A stretch of DNA of 64,000 bases from an uncultured Bacteroidota bacterium (GTDB lineage: Bacteria; Bacteroidota; Bacteroidia; Bacteroidales; P3). A program made the translations under genes and the position numbers. The stretch spans positions 1-64,000 of the forward strand of contig CACZWL010000002.1 in NCBI GenBank assembly GCA_902784865.1, read 5' to 3'. Of this stretch, positions 54,025 to 62,475 are shown piece after piece (positions within the stretch are counted from its first letter, which is position 1; each line of letters begins with the position of its first letter). The notes beneath the pieces are model-generated. The model had not been told where the DNA came from and searched no databases. It worked only from the letters and a program-made list of their open reading frames with translations.

Positions 54025-54325
54025 AACCTTTTGATTGATAAGTCAGCGCATACGAATACACCATTTCCGGCCCACACGGCCGCGTCCTCCTGCAGGCCCC
54101 GACCCGAACCAGTCTCGGACCCATCACGGACGATCCACGGCCCATGTATATAGAAAGTATAGCGTTGGTATAGAGATGGTATATCCATACTGCCTGTAAT
54201 TGTAATGAAAATCAGTGATTTATGTAAAATTCGCCAGGGAGCAACTTTATACACATGCCGTAACGTCCGAAATGCCAGTATCTTACAAAGCCATTCATGC
54301 CAAAACCCCCTAACGTTTCCGCCTG
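54025..54325. other. Long 5' leader of the DUF6266 gene
   Basis: No gene seen. It carries a loose GGTATA direct repeat (54151-54184), which resembles the TATACCTACCA repeats of other intergenic regions on the opposite strand. Confidence 0.4.
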
Positions 54326-54356
54326 CAAAGATACGCAAAATTTTCCAATCCGCAAA
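54326..54356 (-). promoter_or_regulatory. Consensus promoter reading towards DUF6266
   Basis: On the minus strand TTTG (54356-54353), 19 nt and TATCTTTG (54333-54326) form an exact consensus promoter. Confidence 0.75.
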
Positions 54357-54600
54357 ACCTTTTTTTTCGTTTTTTTTCGCCCCCAGAATCCCCCGTGCCC
54401 CCAACCCGTAATTCCCCCTCGCGCCGCGGCCCTACTCAACCCCGGCCAAGGCTATACTCGCCGATTTGAACGCCATACACCCGCTTACATCCCTTCACCC
54501 CATAACGCCAACCCACCACCCTGCATTTTTTATTTCCCTGATTCTCATTATATTTAAAAGAACCTTGTCAAAAAAAGGCATCGGTATTGAAAAAAATGTG

Positions 54601-54608
54601 TATCTTTG
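54601..54608 (+). promoter_or_regulatory. -7 box upstream of the RiPP-like operon, site 1
   Basis: TATCTTTG followed by CA, as in the strongest promoters of this window. The -33 region is weak. A transcript from here would meet the hairpin at 54817-54851 before reaching the precursor gene. Confidence 0.55.
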
Positions 54609-54737
54609 CACCCGAAATCGACGCGAGTTTTCGTCGAGATGCAATGAAAAGCATTTGTATTGGTCCGCTAACTAAAGTTCGCCAACTTCAAAACACAAGG
54701 ACTGTCATACTGGTGCCTTTTGCCTTTGCCATATTGT

Positions 54738-54745
54738 TATCTTTG
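54738..54745 (+). promoter_or_regulatory. -7 box upstream of the RiPP-like operon, site 2
   Basis: A second TATCTTTG about 230 bp before the precursor ATG, with TTTG at 54719-54722 at a short 15-nt spacing. Less convincing than a full consensus. Confidence 0.4.
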
Positions 54746-54816
54746 CATATATGGGGGCATAGGATAAGGTTCAAAGTTGGTTTTACTTGTGTAAGGCGTT
54801 TGGCGATGCCTGGTTA

Positions 54817-54851
54817 GCGTAGAACAAACAACGCGAGTTCTATGCTTTTTT
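54817..54851 (+). terminator. Terminator or attenuator ahead of the precursor gene
   Basis: GCGTAGAAC (54817-54825) pairs with GTTCTATGC (54837-54845, one G-T pair), followed by TTTTTT. It could end a leader transcript starting near 54610 and so control the operon. It could also be the end of an older upstream gene. Confidence 0.65.
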
Positions 54852-54974
54852 AATATATGTATAACACGCCAACCGCCGGGAACTCAGGGATGGCACACGG
54901 GTTGCTGGTATTCGAGGATGTAGTGTTTAACAAAATAGTAAAAGCGGAATCCGAAAAGCTTAAAAAGAGTAGGA

Positions 54975-55115
54975 ATGAAACTTATAAAATGTTGCATTAT
55001 GGAAGTCAAATTTCATGTTGTAAAAACAAGCGTTGAAGAAAATGGAATCTTCACCTATGCTGATTTCAGCAAGAACGGTCCTTGTGACATGTGTTGGGGC
55101 GATTTGAGCCTTTAA
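54975..55115 (+). CDS. Putative RiPP precursor peptide, 46 residues
   Basis: A short frame begins at ATG 54975 (MKLIKCCIMEVKFHVVKTSV, AGGA-like purines just before it) with a second ATG at 54999 that would give 38 residues. It ends GPCDMCWGDLSL, a tail rich in Cys, Asp and Trp, which are plausible targets for radical-SAM modification. The stop is 9 nt before a strong hairpin, and the SPASM radical-SAM maturase follows 68 nt later. That is the usual layout of a leader-plus-core peptide made in excess over its enzymes. I recognise no known precursor family, and no GG motif is present. An overlapping frame (54890-55036) is an alternative. Confidence 0.6.
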   Translation: MKLIKCCIMEVKFHVVKTSVEENGIFTYADFSKNGPCDMCWGDLSL

Positions 55116-55124
55116 CAAGCAGTA

Positions 55125-55157
55125 GGGATGCGCATCAAGTTGCGCATCCCTTATTTT
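55125..55157 (+). terminator. Attenuator hairpin between precursor and maturase
   Basis: GGGATGCGCA (55125-55134) pairs perfectly with TGCGCATCCC (55141-55150), followed by TTATTTT. It should terminate most transcripts after the peptide gene and let a fraction read into the enzyme genes. Confidence 0.8.
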
Positions 55158-55183
55158 GAATTCAATGGTATTAATTATCATAT

Positions 55184-56494
55184 ATGTACTGGTCTAAATA
55201 TAATATATTGACCCATTCTGAGAAGTTCGGTTATCTACTGTTTAACACTATATCTATGGCGTTCATTCAGATTGACGAAAAAGACATAGATGTATGGGAT
55301 GCCTTAAAGCAATCTCCCGAGAGCTATCAGGAATTTAAAAATTGGGAATACCTAGTAAAGGCACGAGTCCTGGTAGAGCAGCCGGAAGATGACCTGAACA
55401 TATATCTCGTCGATGTATTGAAAAACCGGTATAATAGTGCTGATGTTGCCTTATCGATACTGCCTACTCGTGGTTGCAACTTTGGGTGTATTTACTGCTA
55501 CGAGAAAGACCGTCCAATGAAGCACATGGATGAGCGTACGGAGAGGAGTATTATTGCTTTTCTACGGGCAAACAGCAATATGAAACGCCTCAGTGTTGTA
55601 TGGTACGGAGGTGAGCCACTCATCAATTTTCAAAGTATAGAACGTCTGTCGAAGGAATTTCTCCATATGGGGATATCATACTCTGCAAAAATGGTTACTA
55701 ACGGCTATCTACTTACACCTGAGGTCGCAGACAAGATAGAGTCGTTAGCTATTCGGAATATCCAGATAACCCTTGACGGACCAGAACCGATTCACAATCA
55801 ACGACGGATGCTATTAGGGGGACAACCAACCTATAGAACCATTATGGACAACCTGAAGTATTTGTTAGGTGTTAACAAAACTGTAACCATAGACATCCGA
55901 ACAAATGTTGATCGCCGCAATATGGAGGAATACGACACCTTCTACCAAAACTTTAAGGCAGAAATCGTTGACTCTCGTGTTAACTTGTATCCTGGCTTCG
56001 TTTCAGATTTGCTCTCCTCGGAATGTGTTTCGGCAGAACATAATATCAGTGCGGGAGGTTATAAAGCCCAGTTTGTGCTTGATGTCTACAACAAATACGG
56101 TATCGAAATCAAGTCTTTCCTACCCAAATATCGTCACCATAGTTGTGTTGCCAGTAAGTATTGGGCTTTTGTGATTGGACCAGAAGGGGAAATATATAAA
56201 TGTTGGAGAATGGTGGGCAACAAGCATCAAGAGATAGGCAATGTGAACAACTTAAAGATCGACATGGCCAAGTTCTCACGTTACATTACCGGGGCCGATT
56301 ATACACTTGATCCCAAATGTCTTGCCTGCGAGTTCATCACTCTTTGTGGCGGTGGCTGTCCGCTGGTCAGGATGCGCAATAAATATGAAGGGCTGACGAT
56401 GAACCACTGTTGCCCGGAGAAGAGCCACATGGAGCGACTCATGGAGATGCACTATGACATGTATTTGAAGCAAAAAACTGCAAAACACGGATGA
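55184..56494 (+). CDS. Radical SAM/SPASM peptide maturase 1
   Basis: The 436-residue product has a leading region of about 90 residues that could bind a leader peptide, then the radical-SAM core with C98-C102-C105 (RGCNFGCIYCYE) and WYGGEPLINF. A SPASM domain follows with C340 and a cluster C379, C382, C388, C392, C409, C410 (CLACEFITLCGGGCPLVRMR). SPASM enzymes of this layout (anSME-, PqqE-, sactisynthase-like) install thioether or carbon-carbon links in peptides. It follows the putative precursor and its hairpin, and overlaps the next gene by 4 nt. The DNA is AT-richer than the window average. Confidence 0.9.
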   Translation: MYWSKYNILTHSEKFGYLLFNTISMAFIQIDEKDIDVWDALKQSPESYQEFKNWEYLVKARVLVEQPEDDLNIYLVDVLKNRYNSADVALSILPTRGCNFGCIYCYEKDRPMKHMDERTERSIIAFLRANSNMKRLSVVWYGGEPLINFQSIERLSKEFLHMGISYSAKMVTNGYLLTPEVADKIESLAIRNIQITLDGPEPIHNQRRMLLGGQPTYRTIMDNLKYLLGVNKTVTIDIRTNVDRRNMEEYDTFYQNFKAEIVDSRVNLYPGFVSDLLSSECVSAEHNISAGGYKAQFVLDVYNKYGIEIKSFLPKYRHHSCVASKYWAFVIGPEGEIYKCWRMVGNKHQEIGNVNNLKIDMAKFSRYITGADYTLDPKCLACEFITLCGGGCPLVRMRNKYEGLTMNHCCPEKSHMERLMEMHYDMYLKQKTAKHG

Positions 56495-57792
56495 AGGTCT
56501 ATGTCGAGACATACGGTTGCAGAATGAATATCTGCGACAGCGAGGTGCTGGTAAGCATCCTCGTAGCATCTGGCTATGAGTACACTCCTCAATTGGCCGA
56601 GGCCAACGTGGTGGTGCTGAACTGCTGCTCGGTGCGCGAGGTGGGGCATGCTAAGACCTATCAGCGCATCGGCGAACTCGATAGTTGTCTTAGAGACGAT
56701 GTCGTCTTGTGTATCGCCGGATGTATGTCGACCCAGCTGCAAAACGACCTTTTCGATACCTACCCTCGCGTAAATATAATTATCGAGCCCACGGCCTATC
56801 GATTGTTACCCCAGGCTCTTGTCGGCATCGGAAGAGGCCATTTGTATGTCAGGAATGGGCGGCAGAGCGAGGTCTATGATGATGTATTGCCCACAAGGGT
56901 GTTAGAAGACAGCGTCACTGCTGCCGTTACCATTATGAAGGGGTGCGACCAGTATTGCAGCTACTGTATCGAGCCCTATACCCGAGGCGAGCGCACCAAC
57001 CGTAGTTATGAGGCCATCATGGACGAGGTCGCCGAGGTGAGGCATGCCGGCTATCGTGAGATTACCCTTTTCGGACATATCGTCGACCTCTGGGAAGGCG
57101 AAAAACGGGGTGCCCGCATTGGCTTTGCCCAACTGCTCGACGATGTCGCGAAAGCCTGCCCGGAGCAGCGTGTCAAGTATATCTCGTCGCATCCGCTGAC
57201 CTACACCGACGAGATTGTGCAAGCCGTCAAGGCCAACGACAACATTATGCGGGTGGTACACCTCCCTGTGCAATCTGGTTCCGACAAAGTGCTCCGCAAC
57301 ATGAACAGACGTTATACTGCCCAGCAGTTTCTACAGAGAGTCGCCGACATCAGAAACGAGATCCCCGATATGCAGATTATCACCGACATCATGGTGGGTT
57401 TCCCTGGCGAAGATGATGATAACTTCCAGCAGACGCTCAACTTGTTGCGGCTGTTGCAGTGTACCAATGCCAATGTGTTTGCATTTTCCATGCGCAAGGG
57501 AACTGCAGCCTACAAACATTTTGATGACAACGTTTCTGATGCAATAAAAAAAGAGAGAACAGAAATGGCCAGAAGCCTCGTCGGCCAGATTCGTTCTGTA
57601 GAGCAACAGAAATTAATCGGCACAACCCAGATTGTCATCTTGGAATCAGAGGGCAATGACTTCTGGTATGGTCGTGACTTGTATCATCGCACCATTGCGG
57701 TGCTCCCGACACAAGAAATGGACATAGGACAGGAATTGTCTGTCAAGGTCAGCGACCTGAAAGGCCAACAACTAATAGGCATAGCTCTATGA
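56491..57792 (+). CDS. MiaB-like radical SAM methylthiotransferase
   Basis: The 433-residue product has the methylthiotransferase N-terminal domain with C10 (ETYGCRMN), C45/C46 (LNCCSVRE) and C78 (IAGCMS) for the auxiliary cluster, and the radical-SAM motif C152-C156-C159 (KGCDQYCSYCIEPYTRGER). It has HLPVQSGSDKVLRNMNRRYT, MVGFPGEDDDNF and a weak C-terminal TRAM-like barrel. Classical MiaB methylthiolates tRNA A37. Here the gene is locked between peptide-maturase genes by 4-nt overlaps on both sides, so a peptide substrate is more likely. A housekeeping tRNA role cannot be excluded from sequence. Confidence 0.88.
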   Translation: MKVYVETYGCRMNICDSEVLVSILVASGYEYTPQLAEANVVVLNCCSVREVGHAKTYQRIGELDSCLRDDVVLCIAGCMSTQLQNDLFDTYPRVNIIIEPTAYRLLPQALVGIGRGHLYVRNGRQSEVYDDVLPTRVLEDSVTAAVTIMKGCDQYCSYCIEPYTRGERTNRSYEAIMDEVAEVRHAGYREITLFGHIVDLWEGEKRGARIGFAQLLDDVAKACPEQRVKYISSHPLTYTDEIVQAVKANDNIMRVVHLPVQSGSDKVLRNMNRRYTAQQFLQRVADIRNEIPDMQIITDIMVGFPGEDDDNFQQTLNLLRLLQCTNANVFAFSMRKGTAAYKHFDDNVSDAIKKERTEMARSLVGQIRSVEQQKLIGTTQIVILESEGNDFWYGRDLYHRTIAVLPTQEMDIGQELSVKVSDLKGQQLIGIAL

Positions 57793-59069
57793 GAATACAC
57801 ATTGAGAACATCGGTTGTTTCAAGAACCTAGTCGACTCTGAACGGCTATATCACGCACTCGAGACGGCAGGATTCCAAGTGACGTTCGGCCCGTTCGAAC
57901 ACGATGCCGACATCGCCATCATCAACACCTGTGGTTTCATTGGCGATGCAGAAGAAGACTCGGAATCGCTCGTGCTGCAATATGCCGACAGAAAGCGCGA
58001 AGGCTACATCGCTCAACTATGGGTCATGGGCTGCTATGGACAGAAATACGGCAAAGCACTGAGAAACAAGATTCCAGCCATCGATCGTATCTTTGGCAAC
58101 TTCGACTGGCAGAACATTCTCCATGTATTGGGTCATGAATACCCTGCAAGCATACAGCGCCACATCACCACCCCCTCTCACTATGCCTATCTGAAAATAT
58201 CCGAAGGATGCAACCGCCCCTGTGCCTACTGTATCAAGCCCATTCTGAACGGCCGTCTCTCCTCCATCCCCATCGACACCCTTTTGGAAGAAGTAAGGTG
58301 GATGGTGAGCCAAGGGGTTAGAGAGTTGCAAGTCGTTGCCCAGAACCTGACTGACTATGGATTGGACCTGTATGGCGAAAATCGCGTTGCCGAGCTGGTG
58401 GCAAGGATAGCTGACGTGCCTGGGGTCGACTGGGTTCGGCTGCACTATGCCTATCCTTTAGGCTTCCCGAAAGAGCTGCTGAAAGTCATTCGCGAACACG
58501 AGAATGTTTGCAACTATCTTGACATGGCTTTGCAGCATTGCAACACCGAAATCCTGAAACGCATGCGGCGCGGTGGCTCTAAAGAATATCTCACCGACCT
58601 GCTGGCCGAAATACGCGACAGCGTTCCTGGCATCTATCTGCGAACAACCGTGATGACGGGCTTTCCTGGCGAAACAGTCGAGATGTTCGACGAACTGTGC
58701 CAGTTTGTCGTGGAGCAACAGTTCGAGCGCATGGGTGTGTTTCGCTATTCGGCCCAGAAAGGCTCTTACAGCGACAAGCACTATGTTGACGACATAACCG
58801 ACGAAGAGAAAACGCGAAGGGCACTGCATCTGATGAAGATTCAGAAAGATCGCTATCTTTTGCTAAACCAGTCACTTCTCGGCACCACACAGCGAGTGAT
58901 GGTCGATGAGTATGTCGATGGGAAATATCACTGCCGTACCGAGCACAGCACCCCGATAGCCGACCCGAAAGTCATTGTAAATAGCAGCCACCCTCTGACC
59001 GTAGGCTCGTTCTGCCAGGTGGTTCTTACTGACACGCTTGGGAAAGACATCGCAGGAAAGGCCGTATAA
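57789..59069 (+). CDS. RimO-like radical SAM methylthiotransferase
   Basis: The 426-residue product has auxiliary-cluster cysteines C10 (ENIGCFKN), C48 (INTCGFIGDAEEDS) and C82 (VMGCYGQKY), radical-SAM cysteines C141-C145-C148 (SEGCNRPCAYCIKPILNGR), DMALQHCNTEILKRMRRG, MTGFPGE, and a C-terminal TRAM domain. The INTCGFI and ISEGCNRPC blocks are typical of RimO, which methylthiolates the beta-carbon of an aspartate in ribosomal protein S12. The putative precursor tail contains two Asp residues. It overlaps the previous gene by 4 nt and precedes the second SPASM enzyme by 19 nt. It could be the genomic RimO displaced into this operon, but the setting argues for a specialised copy. Confidence 0.88.
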   Translation: MRIHIENIGCFKNLVDSERLYHALETAGFQVTFGPFEHDADIAIINTCGFIGDAEEDSESLVLQYADRKREGYIAQLWVMGCYGQKYGKALRNKIPAIDRIFGNFDWQNILHVLGHEYPASIQRHITTPSHYAYLKISEGCNRPCAYCIKPILNGRLSSIPIDTLLEEVRWMVSQGVRELQVVAQNLTDYGLDLYGENRVAELVARIADVPGVDWVRLHYAYPLGFPKELLKVIREHENVCNYLDMALQHCNTEILKRMRRGGSKEYLTDLLAEIRDSVPGIYLRTTVMTGFPGETVEMFDELCQFVVEQQFERMGVFRYSAQKGSYSDKHYVDDITDEEKTRRALHLMKIQKDRYLLLNQSLLGTTQRVMVDEYVDGKYHCRTEHSTPIADPKVIVNSSHPLTVGSFCQVVLTDTLGKDIAGKAV

Positions 59070-59088
59070 CTTCACCTGACCAATACCT

Positions 59089-60366
59089 ATGAATATCTAT
59101 TCTGAACACAACATATCGATCATCGACGACCCGCGGTCCGACAAGAAAATCGTCTATTTGCCATTGACAGGCTATGCTCAGCTGATGGCTGCTACAGAAG
59201 TCAGCGAGCTAACCTCACAACTGCATGGCCGCTCCGAGAATGCATCAACAGCTGTGGATGCAGTCATGGTAAGACTGCACCGCCGAGACAAGAACGTCAA
59301 TCTCACCCAACACACCGTCGAAGGTTTGAGAAGCCTGATGCTGCTGCCCAACAACAAGTGTAATTTCAAGTGTTCTTATTGCTACTCTGCCAATGGCAGA
59401 ACCAACGAAGAAATATCGCCACGCCTGCTAGAGGCCGGGCTAAACTATTTCCTGAATTCCAATCGAGCCAAGGGCGAGCGGCTGTCGATATCTGTGCTTG
59501 GCGGAGGCGAGCCACTGCTTTCATGGAACATACTCAGGCCGTCGCTCGAAAAGGCCATGGCGCTTATCGAGAAGCGCAGCGCCCCATGCCCCATATCCTT
59601 AGTGACAAACGGTTCCGTGTGCCGCGACAGCATCATCCAGTTTTGTCTGGACCACCACATCAGTCTAAGCGTGTCGTTCGACATTCTTGAGGATGTGCAA
59701 AACGCCCAGCGGGGATGTTGGCAGGAAGTGTCTGCCAACATAAATCGCTTTGCCGAAGCCGGAATCGATGTGGCTCTGAACACCGTTATCAGCAGCGATA
59801 ACGTCAGAAGAATGACCGAGATGATAGCGCATCTGGTCATCTATCATCCGCTGGTCAGAAAGGTGTCGTTCAAAACACTGATTACAAAGGACTATTTCCA
59901 CACCATCGACGACCGCAAAGCCTATTATCAGGTATTTATTACCGAATTTTTCAAGGCAAAAGCCGCCGCCGACGAGTATGGGATATGGCTCACCTGTTCG
60001 TATATGAATACCTGTCTCTGCCTGTCCGACCGCTATTGTCCGGGCAAGTTTGTCATCACCTCCGAAGGCGACATCTCGACTTGTCACATCGTGGGATCGA
60101 AACGTGACGAGCTGTATAGCGACTTTGTCTTTGGTCGCATCGACGAGATGACGGGTGAAGTGCATGTCGACGAGACGAAACTGCGACAGATTCTCTCATA
60201 CGACGTGACCAAGAGTGGCAAATGCCAAGACTGCCCAGCCCGATGGCATTGCGCCGGTGGGTGCTATGCCGACCATTTCCACCTGAACGAGGCAGAACAC
60301 GAGGCTTATTGCGAATCCATGAGGTCGTTCCTGGCCTCTTACCTTATCTACAAGTACAAGTTATGA
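59089..60366 (+). CDS. Radical SAM/SPASM peptide maturase 2
   Basis: The 425-residue product has an N-terminal region of about 80 residues, radical-SAM cysteines C91-C95-C98 (NNKCNFKCSYCYSANGR), VLGGGEPLLSWN, and a SPASM cluster with C379, C382, C388, C392 and C408 (CQDCPARWHCAGGCYADHFH). It is only distantly similar to maturase 1, although the SPASM cysteines lie at nearly the same positions. Two different SPASM enzymes in one operon suggest two sequential modifications or two sites on the peptide. Its stop overlaps the next start (ATGA). Confidence 0.9.
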   Translation: MNIYSEHNISIIDDPRSDKKIVYLPLTGYAQLMAATEVSELTSQLHGRSENASTAVDAVMVRLHRRDKNVNLTQHTVEGLRSLMLLPNNKCNFKCSYCYSANGRTNEEISPRLLEAGLNYFLNSNRAKGERLSISVLGGGEPLLSWNILRPSLEKAMALIEKRSAPCPISLVTNGSVCRDSIIQFCLDHHISLSVSFDILEDVQNAQRGCWQEVSANINRFAEAGIDVALNTVISSDNVRRMTEMIAHLVIYHPLVRKVSFKTLITKDYFHTIDDRKAYYQVFITEFFKAKAAADEYGIWLTCSYMNTCLCLSDRYCPGKFVITSEGDISTCHIVGSKRDELYSDFVFGRIDEMTGEVHVDETKLRQILSYDVTKSGKCQDCPARWHCAGGCYADHFHLNEAEHEAYCESMRSFLASYLIYKYKL

Positions 60367-61601
60367 ATAACGTATTTATCAAAAGTAACGGCTGTGCAGT
60401 CTTGATGCACGAGACAGAACGCATAGCAAAATATTTCACTGCTAACGGCTGGCTTTTGGCTGAATCACCGGCCGAGGCTGATATTGTGGTCATGACCTGC
60501 TGCGGTGTTACCAACAACGAGGAGGATCAGGCCATCGGCATGATTGGCGAGTTGGAACAGCAGCGCCGCCCAGACAGCCGTTTCTTCGTTTCGGGCTGTA
60601 TGCCCGCATTTGCTGCCGACCGCGTGACAGTGGCATCGCCAGCGGCCGTCATCTTGAAATACAGCGAGCTCGACGCACTCGATGGTGTCATCGGTGCCGA
60701 GAGGCCTTTTCATACGGTTCATTACAACACAGGCCCACTGTTGAAGAAATGCGGAGAAGAGGCCATCCAGACCGACGACGACCTGCGGCTAATGCGCGAA
60801 ATAGACGAGACATATCTCTCTCACGAGTGTGAGCGCGCCTGGGAGTTCTCTACATTGCGCAAGTATATGTGGCAAGACGGACGCACCTATCAAATCAAGG
60901 TGTCTTATGGTTGTCCTGGACATTGCAGCTACTGCGCCACCAAGCTGGGCATTGGCGACTTCAGGAGCATCGACATGGGGCTTGTCATCGACCAGTTTCG
61001 TGAGGGGTGGAGGAAGGGATTCACCCGATTCCTGCTCATCGGTGACGAAATAGGCGCATATGGCCGCGACATCGGCACGTCGCTTATCGACCTGCTGCAA
61101 CAGATGTACGACCTGTCTGAAGGTCGTGCCTCAGTTGCTATACGCTATATCCATCCCGACATTTTCGTGAAACAGTATGAGCAACTGTCGTTCTTCTTTG
61201 CCAACGGCTTTGTCAGCTACTTCTGCTGTGCCATCCAGTCGGGAAGTCCCGAGGTACTGAAGCGCATGAACCGCAATGCCCAGTTAGAGCCTTTCATCCG
61301 TTGCATGGAAAATCTCAATGCCAAAGGTTACCCTGTCAACAAGCACACGCAGATTATCGTGGGCTTCCCCGGAGAAACTGCCGAGGACTTCCTGCTGACG
61401 ATGGATGCCCTGCGTCGCTGTCAGTTCGACCATATCAACATCAATCTGTACAGCCCCCGCAGGCACACTGTAGCCTGGAGCATGACCGACGATGTGTCGC
61501 TAGATGAGAAAGCCTTCAGGGGCGCACTCGTCCGCCACATCATGATGCTCCACAAAAAAGCCCTTATGTACGATGCCATCAAGAAAACAATAGAAGCATA
61601 A
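60363..61601 (+). CDS. Third methylthiotransferase-like radical SAM protein, no TRAM
   Basis: The product (412 residues from ATG 60363, chosen because it overlaps the upstream stop) has an N-terminal auxiliary-cluster set C11 (KSNGCAVLM), C46/C47 (MTCCGVTNNEEDQ) and C79 (VSGCMPAF), and radical-SAM cysteines C184-C188-C191 (SYGCPGHCSYCATKLGIG). It also has CAIQSGSPEVLKRMNRNAQ and IVGFPGETAEDF. It ends soon after the core and lacks the RNA/protein-binding TRAM domain. It also has an extra segment of about 50 residues (120-170) before the radical-SAM motif. It is divergent from both MiaB and RimO, and a peptide-specific role is inferred from the operon. Confidence 0.85.
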   Translation: MNNVFIKSNGCAVLMHETERIAKYFTANGWLLAESPAEADIVVMTCCGVTNNEEDQAIGMIGELEQQRRPDSRFFVSGCMPAFAADRVTVASPAAVILKYSELDALDGVIGAERPFHTVHYNTGPLLKKCGEEAIQTDDDLRLMREIDETYLSHECERAWEFSTLRKYMWQDGRTYQIKVSYGCPGHCSYCATKLGIGDFRSIDMGLVIDQFREGWRKGFTRFLLIGDEIGAYGRDIGTSLIDLLQQMYDLSEGRASVAIRYIHPDIFVKQYEQLSFFFANGFVSYFCCAIQSGSPEVLKRMNRNAQLEPFIRCMENLNAKGYPVNKHTQIIVGFPGETAEDFLLTMDALRRCQFDHININLYSPRRHTVAWSMTDDVSLDEKAFRGALVRHIMMLHKKALMYDAIKKTIEA

Positions 61602-62467
61602 TGGATTCCAACTTAGTAAATATTACAGATTTATCTGATTCATTGAGTCAGGTCATTCCTATCATTAGGTCGATAGAGGAGCATAGTGCCCCCGCACCTT
61701 TTACGTATATCAATATCATCATCTCACTTCTTGCGGCCTTTTTTGGCTTTGGATCATTCCTGTATGCCAAAAAGACTGCCGACAATGTCAGTAGATTGTC
61801 GAGAAAAACTCAGATTGACTTATGTAAGGATCTGTTACGAGATTGTCTTCAAATAGTTGTCTACCAACTTGTTGCTCTCAAAAGAATAGAGAAGGATGGC
61901 TGGGTCATTACAGAAGATGTGTTGAAGAATATCAATTACTGGCCATCAGAAATCTACTTCAAACAGGATGTGTACAATAGCCAAAGTAAGATATACAAGA
62001 TGATATACAACCTCAAGCGAAGAATGCAAGAGTATAACAACAAGATACTTGACTGTCAACGGGATATTTTCAAAGGAAAAAGAATTGATAAAGAGAGACT
62101 TAGGGAGCTTTATGAAAACAATTGGATGACTCTGTATAAGGCATATGCCATATACGAAAAGCTGGATAGGAAAGTAAAGTCTGGAGCAGCAACAGAACAA
62201 ATCAAAGATATATATAACGAATTGCACAAAGCATTCGAGAAGAACCTAGTCTCAAGGAAAGATACCATATCATTGGATGAGAATCGAAAAAGGACTTATA
62301 ATGAGATAATAGTCGAGCTATACAATAATCACAAACACAAACAAAAAGACGGCCCTTGGAGCGATATACGTGCTATAGAAATGAGTATAGTGGATGTACT
62401 CAGCCAAGATGCAGCTCTTTACGAGGAAACTATGCGTATCGAAGAAGGCCTGCAATCAGCAACATAG
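61601..62467 (+). CDS. Orphan membrane-anchored helical protein
   Basis: I do not recognise a family. The 288-residue product has an N-terminal stretch outside the membrane, one or one-and-a-half membrane helices at about 36-56 (INIIISLLAAFFGFGSFLYA), and a long lysine-rich helical or coiled-coil region (60-250; KRRMQEYNNKILDCQRDIFK, YEKLDRKVKSGAATEQIKDI). The start codon shares a base with the upstream stop, so it is coupled to the radical-SAM genes. The sequence is markedly AT-rich. A scaffold, sensor, immunity or export-coupling role is possible, but nothing decides between them. Confidence 0.75.
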   Translation: MDSNLVNITDLSDSLSQVIPIIRSIEEHSAPAPFTYINIIISLLAAFFGFGSFLYAKKTADNVSRLSRKTQIDLCKDLLRDCLQIVVYQLVALKRIEKDGWVITEDVLKNINYWPSEIYFKQDVYNSQSKIYKMIYNLKRRMQEYNNKILDCQRDIFKGKRIDKERLRELYENNWMTLYKAYAIYEKLDRKVKSGAATEQIKDIYNELHKAFEKNLVSRKDTISLDENRKRTYNEIIVELYNNHKHKQKDGPWSDIRAIEMSIVDVLSQDAALYEETMRIEEGLQSAT

Positions 62468-62475
62468 CCCCCACT

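Noticed and set aside
54587-54817. 76-codon frame upstream of the RiPP-like operon
   Set aside because: It starts before the -7 box at 54601, has no recognisable features, and ends at a terminator stem; probably chance.
54587-54851. tmRNA or 6S RNA in the operon leader
   Set aside because: No tRNA-like ends, tag frame or 6S-type bulged hairpin could be recognised.
54890-55036. Alternative 48-codon frame overlapping the precursor
   Set aside because: It overlaps the 54975 frame and stops well short of the hairpin. Its end (SCCKNKR) could still be a peptide, so it is only ranked lower, not excluded.
57789-59069. Calling this gene simply housekeeping rimO
   Set aside because: It is translationally coupled on its upstream side to peptide-modifying genes in an AT-rich block, so a specialised role is more likely; not proven.
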